A stretch of DNA of 64,000 nt from Lentimicrobium saccharophilum (GTDB lineage: Bacteria > Bacteroidota > Bacteroidia > Bacteroidales > Lentimicrobiaceae). The stretch spans positions 256,349 to 320,348 of the forward strand of contig NZ_DF968182.1 in the NCBI RefSeq assembly GCF_001192835.1. The letters are read 5' to 3'. The notes below the pieces were generated by a model. It ran no database searches. It saw nothing but the letters and a program-made list of their open reading frames with translations, and was not told the origin of the DNA. Made by a program: the position numbers and the translations under genes. Below are positions 43,429-52,159 of this stretch, one piece after another. Position 1 is the first letter of the stretch. Each line of letters opens with the position of its first letter.

Positions 43429-44373
43429 ATGAAAAAGATCACTGTAATCGGTGCCGGTAACGTCGGCGCAACCTGTGCAAATGTTATAGCACATAAAGAC
43501 CTTACCCGCGAAGTTGTATTGGTGGATATCAAAGAAGGGGTCGCCGAAGGAAAGGCCCTGGATATCTGGCAGACTTCTTCCATCAATAACTTCAATACGC
43601 GTGTGATCGGGGTTACCAATGATTATCTTAAAACCAAAGGTTCCTCAATCGTGGTAATTACTTCCGGGCTGCCCCGTAAACCGGGCATGAGCCGCGACGA
43701 CCTTATCAAGACCAATGCCGCCATTGTGAAAGACGTTACCGAAAAGGTGGTAAAATACTCGCCGGAAGCGATCATCATCGTGGTTTCAAACCCGCTTGAC
43801 GTAATGACTTATGCCGCTTACAAAGCCGCCCGCAAGCATTCGAGCCGCGTATTCGGGATGGCAGGTATCCTCGATACCGGGCGATACAAGGCATTTCTGG
43901 CTGAAGCGCTTGATGTTTCGCCCAAGGACATTCACTCCCTGCTGCTTGGCGGGCACGGCGATACCATGGTTCCCCTGCCCAGGTTTACCTCTATTGCCGG
44001 TATCCCGGTAACGGACCTGCTGAATAAAGAGGAGATCGACAAGATTGTGGAGAGGACCAAGAAAGGCGGCGGAGAGCTGGTAAACCTGATGGGGACTTCG
44101 GCCTGGTATGCGCCGGGTGCCGCGGCCGCCCAGATGGTGGAAGCCATTGTGGATGACCAGAAGCGGATTTTCCCGGTTTGCGCCCTGCTCAACGGCGAAT
44201 ACGGACTTCATGATGTCTATATGGGCGTTCCGGTGAAACTGGGATCCAGGGGCATCGAAGAGATTATTGAACTGAACCTGAACAAGGAAGAAAAGAAAAT
44301 GCTGGAAGAATCTGCCAATTCGGTGAAAGGCGTTATGAAGGTACTTGATGATATGAACCTTTTTGAAGATTAA
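43429..44373 (+). CDS. mdh: Malate dehydrogenase
   Basis: 314 residues of the LDH-like MDH class: the N-terminal NAD-binding VIGAGNVGATCANV with an Asp at the end of beta-2 (VLVDIKEG, favouring NAD), the substrate Arg pair in SGLPRKPGMSRDD, VVSNPLDVMTY, and the active-site His in LLGGHGDTMVPLPR. Interconverts malate and oxaloacetate in the cytoplasm. Full length. It follows malic enzyme by 133 bp and ends at a strong terminator. Confidence 0.97.
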   Translation: MKKITVIGAGNVGATCANVIAHKDLTREVVLVDIKEGVAEGKALDIWQTSSINNFNTRVIGVTNDYLKTKGSSIVVITSGLPRKPGMSRDDLIKTNAAIVKDVTEKVVKYSPEAIIIVVSNPLDVMTYAAYKAARKHSSRVFGMAGILDTGRYKAFLAEALDVSPKDIHSLLLGGHGDTMVPLPRFTSIAGIPVTDLLNKEEIDKIVERTKKGGGELVNLMGTSAWYAPGAAAAQMVEAIVDDQKRIFPVCALLNGEYGLHDVYMGVPVKLGSRGIEEIIELNLNKEEKKMLEESANSVKGVMKVLDDMNLFED

Positions 44374-44391
44374 TTTTCTCTGAAAGTTTTG

Positions 44392-44425
44392 AACTGCTGC
44401 CCTGACCCCGGCAGCAGTTTTTATT
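44392..44425 (+). terminator. Terminator of mdh
   Basis: AACTGCTGCC and GGCAGCAGTT form a perfect 10-bp stem with an 8-nt loop, followed by a T-rich tail. Confidence 0.9.
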
Positions 44426-44438
44426 TCAGGCACTTCTG

Positions 44439-44471
44439 TTTGCTGGTGAAATTTTCAAATTCGTACTTTTG
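44439..44471 (+). promoter_or_regulatory. Promoter of the sirtuin gene, almost touching the start codon
   Basis: TTTG (44439-44442), 21 bp, TACTTTTG (44464-44471). The ATG at 44476 is only 4 bp after the -7 box, so transcription would begin at or next to the start codon. Confidence 0.65.
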
Positions 44472-44475
44472 CGGC

Positions 44476-45171
44476 ATGAAAAGGGAGAAAGTTGTCGTGC
44501 TTACCGGCGCCGGAATCAGCGCCGAAAGCGGCATCAGAACATTCCGCGATGCTGACGGACTCTGGGAGGAATACAGGATTGAAGAAGTCGCCACCTGGGA
44601 TGCCTGGCAGCGGAATCCCGCCCTGGTGCTTGAGTTCTATAACAAACGGCGCGCCCAGCTCGGCACCGTTGTGCCCAATGCCGCACACGTGGCCCTGGTG
44701 AAGCTGGAAGAAAAATTCGATGTACAGATCATTACCCAGAATGTTGACGACCTGCACGAGCGGGCGGGTTCAGCGAATATTCTTCATCTCCATGGTGAAC
44801 TGGTAAAGGTGCGCAGCACCGCGGATGACGAACTGGTTTACAATATCGGATACGGAGAAATCGGGTTGGGCGACCATTGCGAAAAGGGTTTCCAGCTCAG
44901 GCCGCACATCGTGTGGTTCGGGGAGGCCGTGCCCCTGATTGAGGCTGCCGCTGACCTCGTGGCGGAGGCTGATATCCTGCTGATAATAGGCACTTCACTT
45001 TTGGTGTATCCCGCCGCCGGACTTATGCATTATGCGCCCGCGCGTTGCATGAAATATGTTGTGGATCCGAACAGCCTGCCGGTAGGAGGAATTTCAAGGC
45101 TCGAAGTATTGCAAATGAAAGCCGGTAGCGGCGTTCCGCTTCTTGTGAACAGATTATTGAGTGACAATTAA
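44476..45171 (+). CDS. cobB: Sir2-family NAD-dependent protein deacylase
   Basis: 231 residues from the ATG at 44476; a longer frame upstream passes through the promoter and is rejected. NAD-binding GAGISAESGIRTFRD, TQNVDDLHERAG, the catalytic His in LHLHGEL, LRPHIVWFGEAVP and GTSLLVYPAAG are all present. Sirtuins remove acyl groups from lysines using NAD. The four zinc cysteines of typical sirtuins are missing: between the catalytic His and LRPHIVWFGE there is only one Cys (GDHCEKG). This zinc-less form is, as far as I recall, usual in Bacteroidota. It shares its strand with the FKBP lipoprotein gene 21 bp downstream. Confidence 0.92.
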   Translation: MKREKVVVLTGAGISAESGIRTFRDADGLWEEYRIEEVATWDAWQRNPALVLEFYNKRRAQLGTVVPNAAHVALVKLEEKFDVQIITQNVDDLHERAGSANILHLHGELVKVRSTADDELVYNIGYGEIGLGDHCEKGFQLRPHIVWFGEAVPLIEAAADLVAEADILLIIGTSLLVYPAAGLMHYAPARCMKYVVDPNSLPVGGISRLEVLQMKAGSGVPLLVNRLLSDN

Positions 45172-45192
45172 GCATATTTTAAACCTTTTGAA

Positions 45193-45657
45193 ATGAAATA
45201 CCTGAATCTTCACAAACACAAACTTTTACTGATCACACTGCTGTCGGCGGTATGCTTTCTCAGTTCCTGCAAAAAGGAAGAAGATATCGATGCCATAGAC
45301 GATCAGATTATCCGTGATTACATAGCCGCGAACAAACTTGAAGCGGACAAAACGGCCTCAGGCCTTTATTATGTAACGGAGGAAGCCGGTACTGAACAGT
45401 ATCCTACCCTCAGCAACGAAGTCAGGGTACAATACAAGGGTTACTATACTGACGGCGAGGTGTTTGACGCCAATACGCTCACCTTTCCGTTGTCGGGCGT
45501 GATCTCGGGATGGCAGGAAGGCCTGCAGAAGTTTGGCAAGGGAGCTAAAGGGAAGTTATTGATTCCCAGCAGACTGGGATATGGAAGCAATCCCCCTGCC
45601 GGAATCCGTCCCGATGCGGTACTCATATTTAATATATATCTGATTGATATAAAATAA
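45193..45657 (+). CDS. FKBP-type peptidyl-prolyl isomerase lipoprotein
   Basis: 154 residues: a lipoprotein signal (LLLITLLSAVCFLSSC, lipobox Cys26), an acidic linker, then one FKBP domain (about 60-154; VRVQYKGYYTDGEVFDAN, FPLSGVISGWQEGLQKF, LLIPSRLGYGSNPPAGIRPD, VLIFNIYLIDIK). It should catalyse proline isomerisation of periplasmic or outer-membrane proteins. The active-site residues Tyr, Phe, Asp and Trp appear conserved. It follows the sirtuin gene by 21 bp and is probably co-transcribed with it, although the two act in different compartments. Confidence 0.93.
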   Translation: MKYLNLHKHKLLLITLLSAVCFLSSCKKEEDIDAIDDQIIRDYIAANKLEADKTASGLYYVTEEAGTEQYPTLSNEVRVQYKGYYTDGEVFDANTLTFPLSGVISGWQEGLQKFGKGAKGKLLIPSRLGYGSNPPAGIRPDAVLIFNIYLIDIK

Positions 45658-45702
45658 TAAAAACCGGCATCTCAGTGTTTTCAGCATTTTGGATGAAAAT
45701 TA

Positions 45703-45734
45703 TTTGGTTTTGCCCGGGGATAAATCTATATTTG
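45703..45734 (+). promoter_or_regulatory. Promoter of recX-prfB
   Basis: TTTG (45703-45706), 20 bp, TATATTTG (45727-45734): an exact match to the Bacteroidota consensus, 31 bp before the recX ATG. Confidence 0.75.
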
Positions 45735-45765
45735 CATTCAAAATAAATGTATAAACATTCAAGAT

Positions 45766-46236
45766 ATGAAAGAACTTGATAAACAATTGTCAAAAATCCG
45801 CCGCTGGTGCGCCATGCAGGAGCGTTGTCTGGTAGAAGTAAAAATTCACGCCAACTCACTCGGGTTTTCGGATAAGAATACCGATAAGATCATCAGGCAG
45901 TTGGTAGAAGAAGGTTTTATCAACGAGGAGCGTTATGCCAAGCTTTACGCGGGGGGTAAGTTCCGGAATAAAAAATGGGGCCGTTCACGCATCATCGGCG
46001 AACTGAAAGCCCGGCAGATTTCTGATGCCGCGATAAAAGCCGGCCTCAGCGAGATAGATGAAGAAGATTACCGGAATGTGATTGTCGGCATGGTGGAGCA
46101 CAAGATTGCCGTAACCGACCGTTCGAATATGATGCTGTTCAAGCATCGCCTGGCCAAACCGGCCATCGCCAAGGGGTATGAACCGGAACTGGTGGCGGAG
46201 ATTATTGATGAGCTGATGAAAAGGAAGGAAATTTAA
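45766..46236 (+). CDS. recX: Regulatory protein RecX
   Basis: 156 residues made of three-helix repeats: CAMQERCLVEVKIHANSLGF, then IIRQLVEEGFINEERYAKLYAGGKFRNKKWG and IIGELKARQISDAAIKAGL. This is RecX, a modulator that binds RecA filaments. The FxNxxKWG-type motif and the IDEEDY segment are typical for the family. Its stop is 2 bp before the prfB ATG, so translation of the two is probably coupled; RecA itself is not encoded here. It is full length and has a clear promoter. Confidence 0.88.
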   Translation: MKELDKQLSKIRRWCAMQERCLVEVKIHANSLGFSDKNTDKIIRQLVEEGFINEERYAKLYAGGKFRNKKWGRSRIIGELKARQISDAAIKAGLSEIDEEDYRNVIVGMVEHKIAVTDRSNMMLFKHRLAKPAIAKGYEPELVAEIIDELMKRKEI

Positions 46237-46238
46237 GG

Positions 46239-47334
46239 ATGGTTCAAAAAGAGCAATTGACTGACCTCTCGAAAAGGCTTGACGCCTTAAGGAGGTTCCT
46301 TTGACATTGAAGACAAAAAGAAAAAAATAGCAGAGGAAGAAGCGCTGACGCATCAGCCGGGCTTCTGGGATGAGCCGAAAAAGGCAGAAGCCCTGATGAA
46401 ACAGATTCAGGAGAAGAAAAAGTGGACCATCGATTTTGATGCTGCCGGGTCGGCGGTATCGGACCTTTCGGTTCTGTTTGATTTTTATGAGCTCGATGAA
46501 GCCACTGAAGCTGACCTGGACCATCAGTATGCCGATGCCCTGAATAAAATCGAAGACCTGGAGTTGCGGAATATGCTCAGCAACGAGGAAGACCGCCTGA
46601 ATGCCATTCTGCAGATCAACGCGGGGGCCGGTGGAACCGAAAGCAACGACTGGGCCGAGATGCTGATGCGTATGTACGTCAGGTACGGCGAGCGCAACAA
46701 CTATAAGGTAAAGGAACTCGACCTCCACGAAGGCGATGTGGCGGGCATTAAATCCGTGGCCCTGGAGTTTGAGGGCGATAACGCTTTCGGTTACCTGAAA
46801 AGCGAAAACGGGGTTCACCGGCTGGTGCGCCTTTCTCCTTTCGATTCGGCCAACAAAAGGCATACTTCGTTCGCGTCGGTTTATGTTTATCCGGTGGTTG
46901 ATGATAACATCGACATCCAGATCAATCCCTCGGATATTACCTGGGATACTTTCCGCTCAAGCGGGCCGGGCGGACAAAACGTAAACAAGGTGGAAACCGC
47001 CGTCAGGCTCCGGCACGAACCTTCGGGCATCATCGTGGAATGCCAGGAAACCCGCTCGCAGGGGCAAAACCGCGAAAAAGCCCTTCAGATGCTTAAATCA
47101 CAGTTGTATGAGATTGAACTTCGCAAGAAGAAAGAGGCCATTGCCGTGATTGAAGGCAAGAAGAAGAAGATTGAATGGGGCTCGCAGATCCGGAGTTATG
47201 TCCTTCACCCTTACAAGATGGTGAAAGACCTGCGCACCGATCATGAAACCAGCGACACCACCGCGGTGCTCGACGGCGACCTCAACGATTTTATCAAAGC
47301 CTATCTGATGGAATTTGGCCGGGATGCCTTATAA
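46239..47334 (+). CDS. prfB: Peptide chain release factor 2 with programmed +1 frameshift
   Basis: The zero-frame begins at the ATG at 46239, 21 codons, and ends at TGA 46302-46304 in the context AGGAGG-TTC-CTT-TGA-C. Skipping one base continues in the next frame from GAC 46303 to the stop at 47334, giving 364 residues. This is the classical RF2 autoregulatory frameshift: an internal Shine-Dalgarno-like AGGAGG, a CTT slippery codon, and a UGA that RF2 itself reads. The continuing frame has the RF2 codon-recognition SPF ([11 protein letters not shown]) and the catalytic GGQ ([11 protein letters not shown]). It terminates translation at UGA/UAA. A terminator follows at 47359. An annotator that begins at an internal ATG would lose the first 52 residues. 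Confidence 0.96.
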
Positions 47335-47358
47335 ACAGTGTTATCTGTAACTGACCGG

Positions 47359-47385
47359 GCCGGGGTGGATACTCCGGCTTTTTTT
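47359..47385 (+). terminator. Terminator of prfB
   Basis: GCCGGGGT and ACTCCGGC pair over 8 bp (one G-U) around GGAT, followed by seven T. Confidence 0.9.
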
Positions 47386-47441
47386 GTATTTTTACCTGAA
47401 ATGCTGATTTCCCCCAATACTAAAAATTTAAAATCCTTCCT

Positions 47442-47786
47442 ATGATCACCATCTATCACAATCCCAAATGCCGGAAATCAAGGGCCGGACTTGAATACCT
47501 GAAAGCAAAAGGGGTGGAATTCGAAATCAGGGAATACATCCGCGAAGGCATTACCGTTGAAGAACTTCGTTCAATGATTGACAAGCTGGGGATAAAACCC
47601 TCCGAACTGGTAAGAACCCAGGAAGATTACTACAAGGAGAATTACAGGGGAAAAACCCTGAACGATGAGGCCTGGCTGGAGGCGCTGGCCGCTTATCCGC
47701 GCCTGATCCGCCGCCCTGTAATTGTAAAGGATAACAGGGCCGTGCTGGCCGATCCGCCGGAACGCACGGACAAACTGGGGATTTAA
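47442..47786 (+). CDS. ArsC/Spx-family protein, arsenate reductase-like
   Basis: 114 residues with a thioredoxin-like start ITIYHNPKCRKSRAGLEYL, the redox Cys10 in NPKCRKS, and the ArsC-type middle IKPSELVRTQEDYYKE and RPVIVKDNRAVL. Members reduce arsenate with glutaredoxin or, in the related YffB and Spx branches, have other roles; no ars operon is nearby, so arsenate as the substrate is uncertain. Its end overlaps by 4 bp the end of the convergent glycosyltransferase gene. Confidence 0.88.
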   Translation: MITIYHNPKCRKSRAGLEYLKAKGVEFEIREYIREGITVEELRSMIDKLGIKPSELVRTQEDYYKENYRGKTLNDEAWLEALAAYPRLIRRPVIVKDNRAVLADPPERTDKLGI

Positions 47787-49399
47787 TCGGGATAGCTATC
47801 TGAACGAATAGAGAGGTTTTTACCGGTTAATTTATCCGGTGGATGAAACATCAACCCCCGCATCCTCCACACATAATGATACATTACCAGCACATTGTTG
47901 CGGTAAACGGGAATGGTATCCGGTTGTTCTATCCGGATAAAATAATCTTTATAGAGTCCGTTGGGATCGGAAAAAGCATAGCTCGAAGAGAAGTAGTAGG
48001 CATCCATGCCCGGGTGGAAACCGCCGCGCTGCTGCGTGATCCAGGCGTATTTGTGGGTGCGGTCGATTTCAGCGAGGGTCAGCACCGTTAATCCCAGCGG
48101 CCTGGCCACGTAATAGTCGAGGTTGGCGGCCGGAAACCATCGTTGCTGTATGATCACGGCATCTTTGTGCATCCTGCCGGAGGCCGTATCCTGCCGGTAA
48201 ACAGGCTCAAATCCTTCCCGGAGCTGCCCCCAGCCGTACATATCCAGCGTAATGTCTTTAATTCCGAGCCTCTTTCCGGTGTCAGGATTAATGCCTTTAT
48301 TCAGAAACCACCCCTGGCTGATCTGCAGCAGGGCCAGTGTCAGCACCAGCGCCAGAAATCCGGCCGCTCCTTTCAGCAGGGGCGGCAGCCGGTTGCCCTC
48401 CCGGCCTTGCGCGGTTTCATTCCTGAGGTATAATGCGGCCAGCGGCATCAGGGTTGTCCATGCGGGACCGGTCCAGTGGGGGAGGGTGCGCCTGAAAAGC
48501 GAGAAGCCGAGAAAAAGCAGGATCACCGGCAGGGCGGTGGTCAGCAGCAGGCGATGCGCATCCCTGTTACCAGGTAAGCGTTTTCTGTAAAAGGCAACAA
48601 TTCCGGCAACCCCCAGCCCGAAAACGAAGGGATTGTTGTAAAAGATCTGTCCGCCCAGTTCGATGGCAAACAGATCGGGGCGCAACAGGGTTTTTACCAC
48701 TTCCACCCGTTCGCTGTGAAAGCTGAAACTGATGAAATCGTAACGGACATTCCAGAGAATGACCGGCGAAAATATCGCAAGGGCAATCAGGATGGAGGTA
48801 TAAACCTCCCACTTCCGAAGCCAGCGCCGGTCATACATCAGAAAATACAGTCCCGCTCCCGTAAACAGAAATACGGACGTATATTTCGACATCAGGGCCA
48901 GCCCACCGCTTACCCCCGCCATCAAAACCAGACGGCCTGCCCCCGCGCCCTCGGGTCCGGTTTTGACTGCCTTCACGACAAGCAGCAGTGTGAGCAGCCA
49001 GAAGAGCATCTGCGGCCCGTCGGGCATCATAAAGATGCCGGAAATCACGAAAGTGTAAAAGGAAACGTTATAGAGCAGGGCGGCATACCAGCCGGTGGTT
49101 TCATCTTTTAATTCCTTGCCGGTAAGATACATCAGCCAGGTGTTCAGGGTTCCGGCCACCACTGCGCCCAGGCGGATAAACAGCTCGCTGTCTGACAGCA
49201 GGTTCAGGCTGAACAACTGAATAAACCAGCCCACCATGGGGGGGTGGTCAAAATGGCTCAGGTCGGGATAAAGCGCGTAATTGATGTAGTACACCTCATC
49301 GTTGCCCAACTCGGTAAAAGCCGCGATCAGCAGGCGGGTGAGCGCTGAAACGGCAAGCAGCAGCCAGAGGTGTTTTTTTTTAAAAAAGGGCGGGATCAT
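47783..49399 (-). CDS. GT39/PMT-like membrane glycosyltransferase
   Basis: 538 residues from the ATG at 49399; the upstream open frame is poorer. About 11 hydrophobic segments follow a first extracytoplasmic loop with the catalytic-type acidic pair (FTELGNDEVYYINYA, then DLSHFDHPPMVGWF), the arrangement of ArnT/PMT-like enzymes that transfer sugars from polyprenyl phosphate carriers to lipids or proteins on the outer face of the inner membrane. The C-terminal 150 residues are a soluble periplasmic part. The acceptor is unknown. A distant paralogue lies 1.0 kb away on the other strand (50425-51963), with a methyltransferase gene between. Confidence 0.8.
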   Translation of the reverse strand: MIPPFFKKKHLWLLLAVSALTRLLIAAFTELGNDEVYYINYALYPDLSHFDHPPMVGWFIQLFSLNLLSDSELFIRLGAVVAGTLNTWLMYLTGKELKDETTGWYAALLYNVSFYTFVISGIFMMPDGPQMLFWLLTLLLVVKAVKTGPEGAGAGRLVLMAGVSGGLALMSKYTSVFLFTGAGLYFLMYDRRWLRKWEVYTSILIALAIFSPVILWNVRYDFISFSFHSERVEVVKTLLRPDLFAIELGGQIFYNNPFVFGLGVAGIVAFYRKRLPGNRDAHRLLLTTALPVILLFLGFSLFRRTLPHWTGPAWTTLMPLAALYLRNETAQGREGNRLPPLLKGAAGFLALVLTLALLQISQGWFLNKGINPDTGKRLGIKDITLDMYGWGQLREGFEPVYRQDTASGRMHKDAVIIQQRWFPAANLDYYVARPLGLTVLTLAEIDRTHKYAWITQQRGGFHPGMDAYYFSSSYAFSDPNGLYKDYFIRIEQPDTIPVYRNNVLVMYHYVWRMRGLMFHPPDKLTGKNLSIRSDSYPD

Positions 49400-49667
49400 C
49401 AACAAGTAAATAGAAATGCGAAAATACGAAAAAGTTCCGTGGAGTAAAAGGATGCTTCCGGATGAGGTAATGACAATCAGGTGAAGCAGTTGAACCCGGC
49501 GGCTCAGTGGTTGCTTATCTGCTATCAATCTCTGGCATCCCTTGTAACCCTCTTATGAACAGTTCAGCAGAATAGGGTCAACAAGTTTGGCAGTTTTCGC
49601 AAATGCAGTTTTATACTTTCTCATTTATTCCAAAGGAGAAAATAATGAACGGCATATTTCTCACAGC

Positions 49668-50228
49668 CTATCTTTTCTTAAGCAAGGTGCTCATGCTGCG
49701 GTTTATTGTCTTTTCCTCTGCTTTTTCGAGGCCTGCCTGTCCGGCATATTTAATTGATTGTTCAAATTCACGTTGTGAAACATGACCTGCCGGTTCAGCA
49801 AACAACATCAGTGAACCGGGTTTCATCATCATTGCAAGATCAGTAAAAAGTTTCTGCTGATCGGGGACTTCGTGGGCAACAGCGAACAGCAGAATAAAAT
49901 CTATGGATTCTTTTATGTTTTCATAAATATCTGATTCATTATTGATCAGGATGGGTTTTATGATAGCTGATAAGCCGTGTTTTAAAGCCCTGGAAGTGAG
50001 TTTGCTGAGCATCTTCTGCTGAATATCAAAACAATAGACTGATCCCCCTTTGCCCACCATCCGGGCCATCGGCAGGCTGAAATAACCCATGGCACAGCCA
50101 AAGTCAACGGTTTTCATGCCCGGCTGTAGGTATGGCTGCAGGATCTGTTCCGGTTTGTGGGAAATCCGCCTGACGGGATTCAGCAAAAAATACCCCATCC
50201 ACCAGGGACATACTTGTTTGTTTTCCAT
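49668..50228 (-). CDS. Class I SAM-dependent methyltransferase
   Basis: About 186 residues from the ATG at 50228; an ATG 9 bp earlier is equally possible. The SAM-binding motif I is KTVDFGCAMGYFSLPMARMV, motif II acid VYCFDIQQKM, and the later SIDFILLFAVAHEV and PGSLMLFAEP fit a Methyltransf-type Rossmann fold of the UbiE/arsenite-methyltransferase size. The opening CPWWMGYFLLNPVRR is typical of small methyltransferases next to lipid-modifying genes. The substrate is unknown. No signal peptide; cytoplasmic. It sits between two GT39-type genes but is divergent from the second. Confidence 0.85.
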   Translation of the reverse strand: MENKQVCPWWMGYFLLNPVRRISHKPEQILQPYLQPGMKTVDFGCAMGYFSLPMARMVGKGGSVYCFDIQQKMLSKLTSRALKHGLSAIIKPILINNESDIYENIKESIDFILLFAVAHEVPDQQKLFTDLAMMMKPGSLMLFAEPAGHVSQREFEQSIKYAGQAGLEKAEEKTINRSMSTLLKKR

Positions 50229-50424
50229 GATAATCATTTTAAATCAGGACAAAAGTAAATACCGGATCAGGATCCGGAAAACATTTTCCGGGGAATCAGC
50301 CAATAGTGCAGGTAAACCGGGCATATCGCCTGGTGAAAGGGGAAGCAGGTTTTAACTGAGGTCTTCTGGAAAATCGGAATTGTTTACCTTTATCTGCTCA
50401 AATATCCAAACCTTCCCAAACAAT

Positions 50425-51963
50425 ATGTCACCAAATGTTAAAGTTCCGGTAAGACTTCCGATTCCTTTGGCGCTGTCGTTTGTTTTGTTTGTTCTGCTGA
50501 TGTTCAGCAGTTTTGTGAAGCCATACGGATTTTTTATCGACGAAGTCTATTTTCTCTCCTGTGCCCGGCGTCCGGCCTGGGGCTACATCGATCAGCCTCC
50601 GCTCTCTCTTGCATTGCTTGCTGCGGTGCAATGGTTGTTTGGCGAAAACACTTTTGCAGTGCGGTTGTTGCCGGCACTCAGCATGGCGGCAACAGTATTT
50701 GTCACCGGATTAATTACGCGGCGGCTGGGCGGCGGACCATTCAGCCTGCTGCTGGCCTGTCTGGGAGTTATGGTAATGCCGGTTTTCCTGATCTTCGGCA
50801 GTTTCTATTCGATGAATGCCTTTGAACCGCTGATCTGGACAGGGGTGGTATATTTTGTGGTGAAAATGGTGCAGGACAATGATCCCCGTAATTGGCTGGC
50901 TATCGGCATACTTTCGGGCATCGGACTTCAGAATAAACACACCTTTGTGCTCTACGGGTTTGCCCTGGTGATCGGGATACTGATTTCAGGCAGGCGCCGC
51001 CTGTTGTTTAACCGGTGGATTCTTTGGGGCGGCCTGGCGGCCTTTGTTATTCTGCTGCCTAACCTGATCTGGCAGGTTGCCAATGGTTTCCCATCGCTTG
51101 AACTTTATCGTAACTCCTTCACCGGAAAGAACATCGAAAAATCTCCGCTTCAGATTCTGACGGAACAGATAATTTTTGTTAACCCGGCTACTTTTCCGTT
51201 GTGGTTTGCCGGAGTTATTGCGCTTATTTTCCGAAAGGGGAGGGACTTCCGCCTGATGTTATACGCATACCTGTTTCTGATGGCGGTGATGATCGCCGGG
51301 CAGTCGAGCAGGCCCGACAGGATTGCTTCAATTTACACATTTTTTATGGCTTTCGGAGCTGTTGCCATGGAGCACACGCTTAAAAAAGCCTGGCAACGCG
51401 GCGTGCAGGTTTCACTGATAGTGGTGATGCTGGCCGGCGGCGTTCTGCTCGCTCCGGTATTTGCCCCTCTTTTGCCACCCGACCGGCTGAAAGCGCATAT
51501 TGCCTGGCTTGGGCTGAAGATGGACATTGAAGAGGGTAAGAAGGGCGAACCCATCCCGCAATGGCTGGCCGATCGTCTTGGCTGGCACGAACTGGCAGTG
51601 GAGGTGGCCGGCGTTTACCATGCCCTGCCACCTGCCGAAAGGCAGCATGCAGTGATTATTTCATCCAATTACGGCCATGCCGGGGCCCTGGAACTCTATG
51701 GCCCGGAACTGGGATTGCCGGCCGTTTATGCCACACACAATGCTTTTCACACCTGGGGCCCGCCCCCCGATTCCGTTAAAACCTACATCGCGGTTGCCGT
51801 GAACATCGAAAAGGTAAAAACCATGTTCGAAAGCGTTGAAAAAGCAGCAGTGGTCTTCTGCCCCGACTGCACCCGGCCGCAGCGCGAAATGCCCGTATAT
51901 ATCCTCCGCGGACCAAAATTTTCAGTTGAAAAGGAATGGAAAGGGTTCAGGATTTACGGGTGA
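50425..51963 (+). CDS. GT39/PMT-like membrane glycosyltransferase (second copy)
   Basis: 512 residues from the ATG at 50425. Multiple transmembrane helices; the first periplasmic loop carries FFIDEVYFLSCARRPAWGYI followed by DQPPLSLALL, equivalent to the DEVYY...DHPP segment of the 47783-49399 protein, so the two are distant paralogues. The likely role is transfer of a sugar from a polyprenyl phosphate donor. Further helices include FVILLPNLIWQVANG. The soluble C-terminal part has VIISSNYGHAGALELYG. Acceptor unknown. It is probably a single-gene transcript. Confidence 0.8.
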   Translation: MSPNVKVPVRLPIPLALSFVLFVLLMFSSFVKPYGFFIDEVYFLSCARRPAWGYIDQPPLSLALLAAVQWLFGENTFAVRLLPALSMAATVFVTGLITRRLGGGPFSLLLACLGVMVMPVFLIFGSFYSMNAFEPLIWTGVVYFVVKMVQDNDPRNWLAIGILSGIGLQNKHTFVLYGFALVIGILISGRRRLLFNRWILWGGLAAFVILLPNLIWQVANGFPSLELYRNSFTGKNIEKSPLQILTEQIIFVNPATFPLWFAGVIALIFRKGRDFRLMLYAYLFLMAVMIAGQSSRPDRIASIYTFFMAFGAVAMEHTLKKAWQRGVQVSLIVVMLAGGVLLAPVFAPLLPPDRLKAHIAWLGLKMDIEEGKKGEPIPQWLADRLGWHELAVEVAGVYHALPPAERQHAVIISSNYGHAGALELYGPELGLPAVYATHNAFHTWGPPPDSVKTYIAVAVNIEKVKTMFESVEKAAVVFCPDCTRPQREMPVYILRGPKFSVEKEWKGFRIYG

Positions 51964-52159
51964 TAAAGCGATTTTTTTGACTTAAAGGCAGAAAGACCGG
52001 AAGAAAGATGAGATGCAGCGTCTCAGGGATTGAAACCCGGGAAGATTGAGCGGAAGCCGGTAATGCGGGGATTTCTGATTGGTAATCCCCGGTCAGGCTC
52101 CGGCTTTCCGGAGAAGCTTATTTTAAGATTATTCTGAATTAATGAGTTAATTCAAAAGT

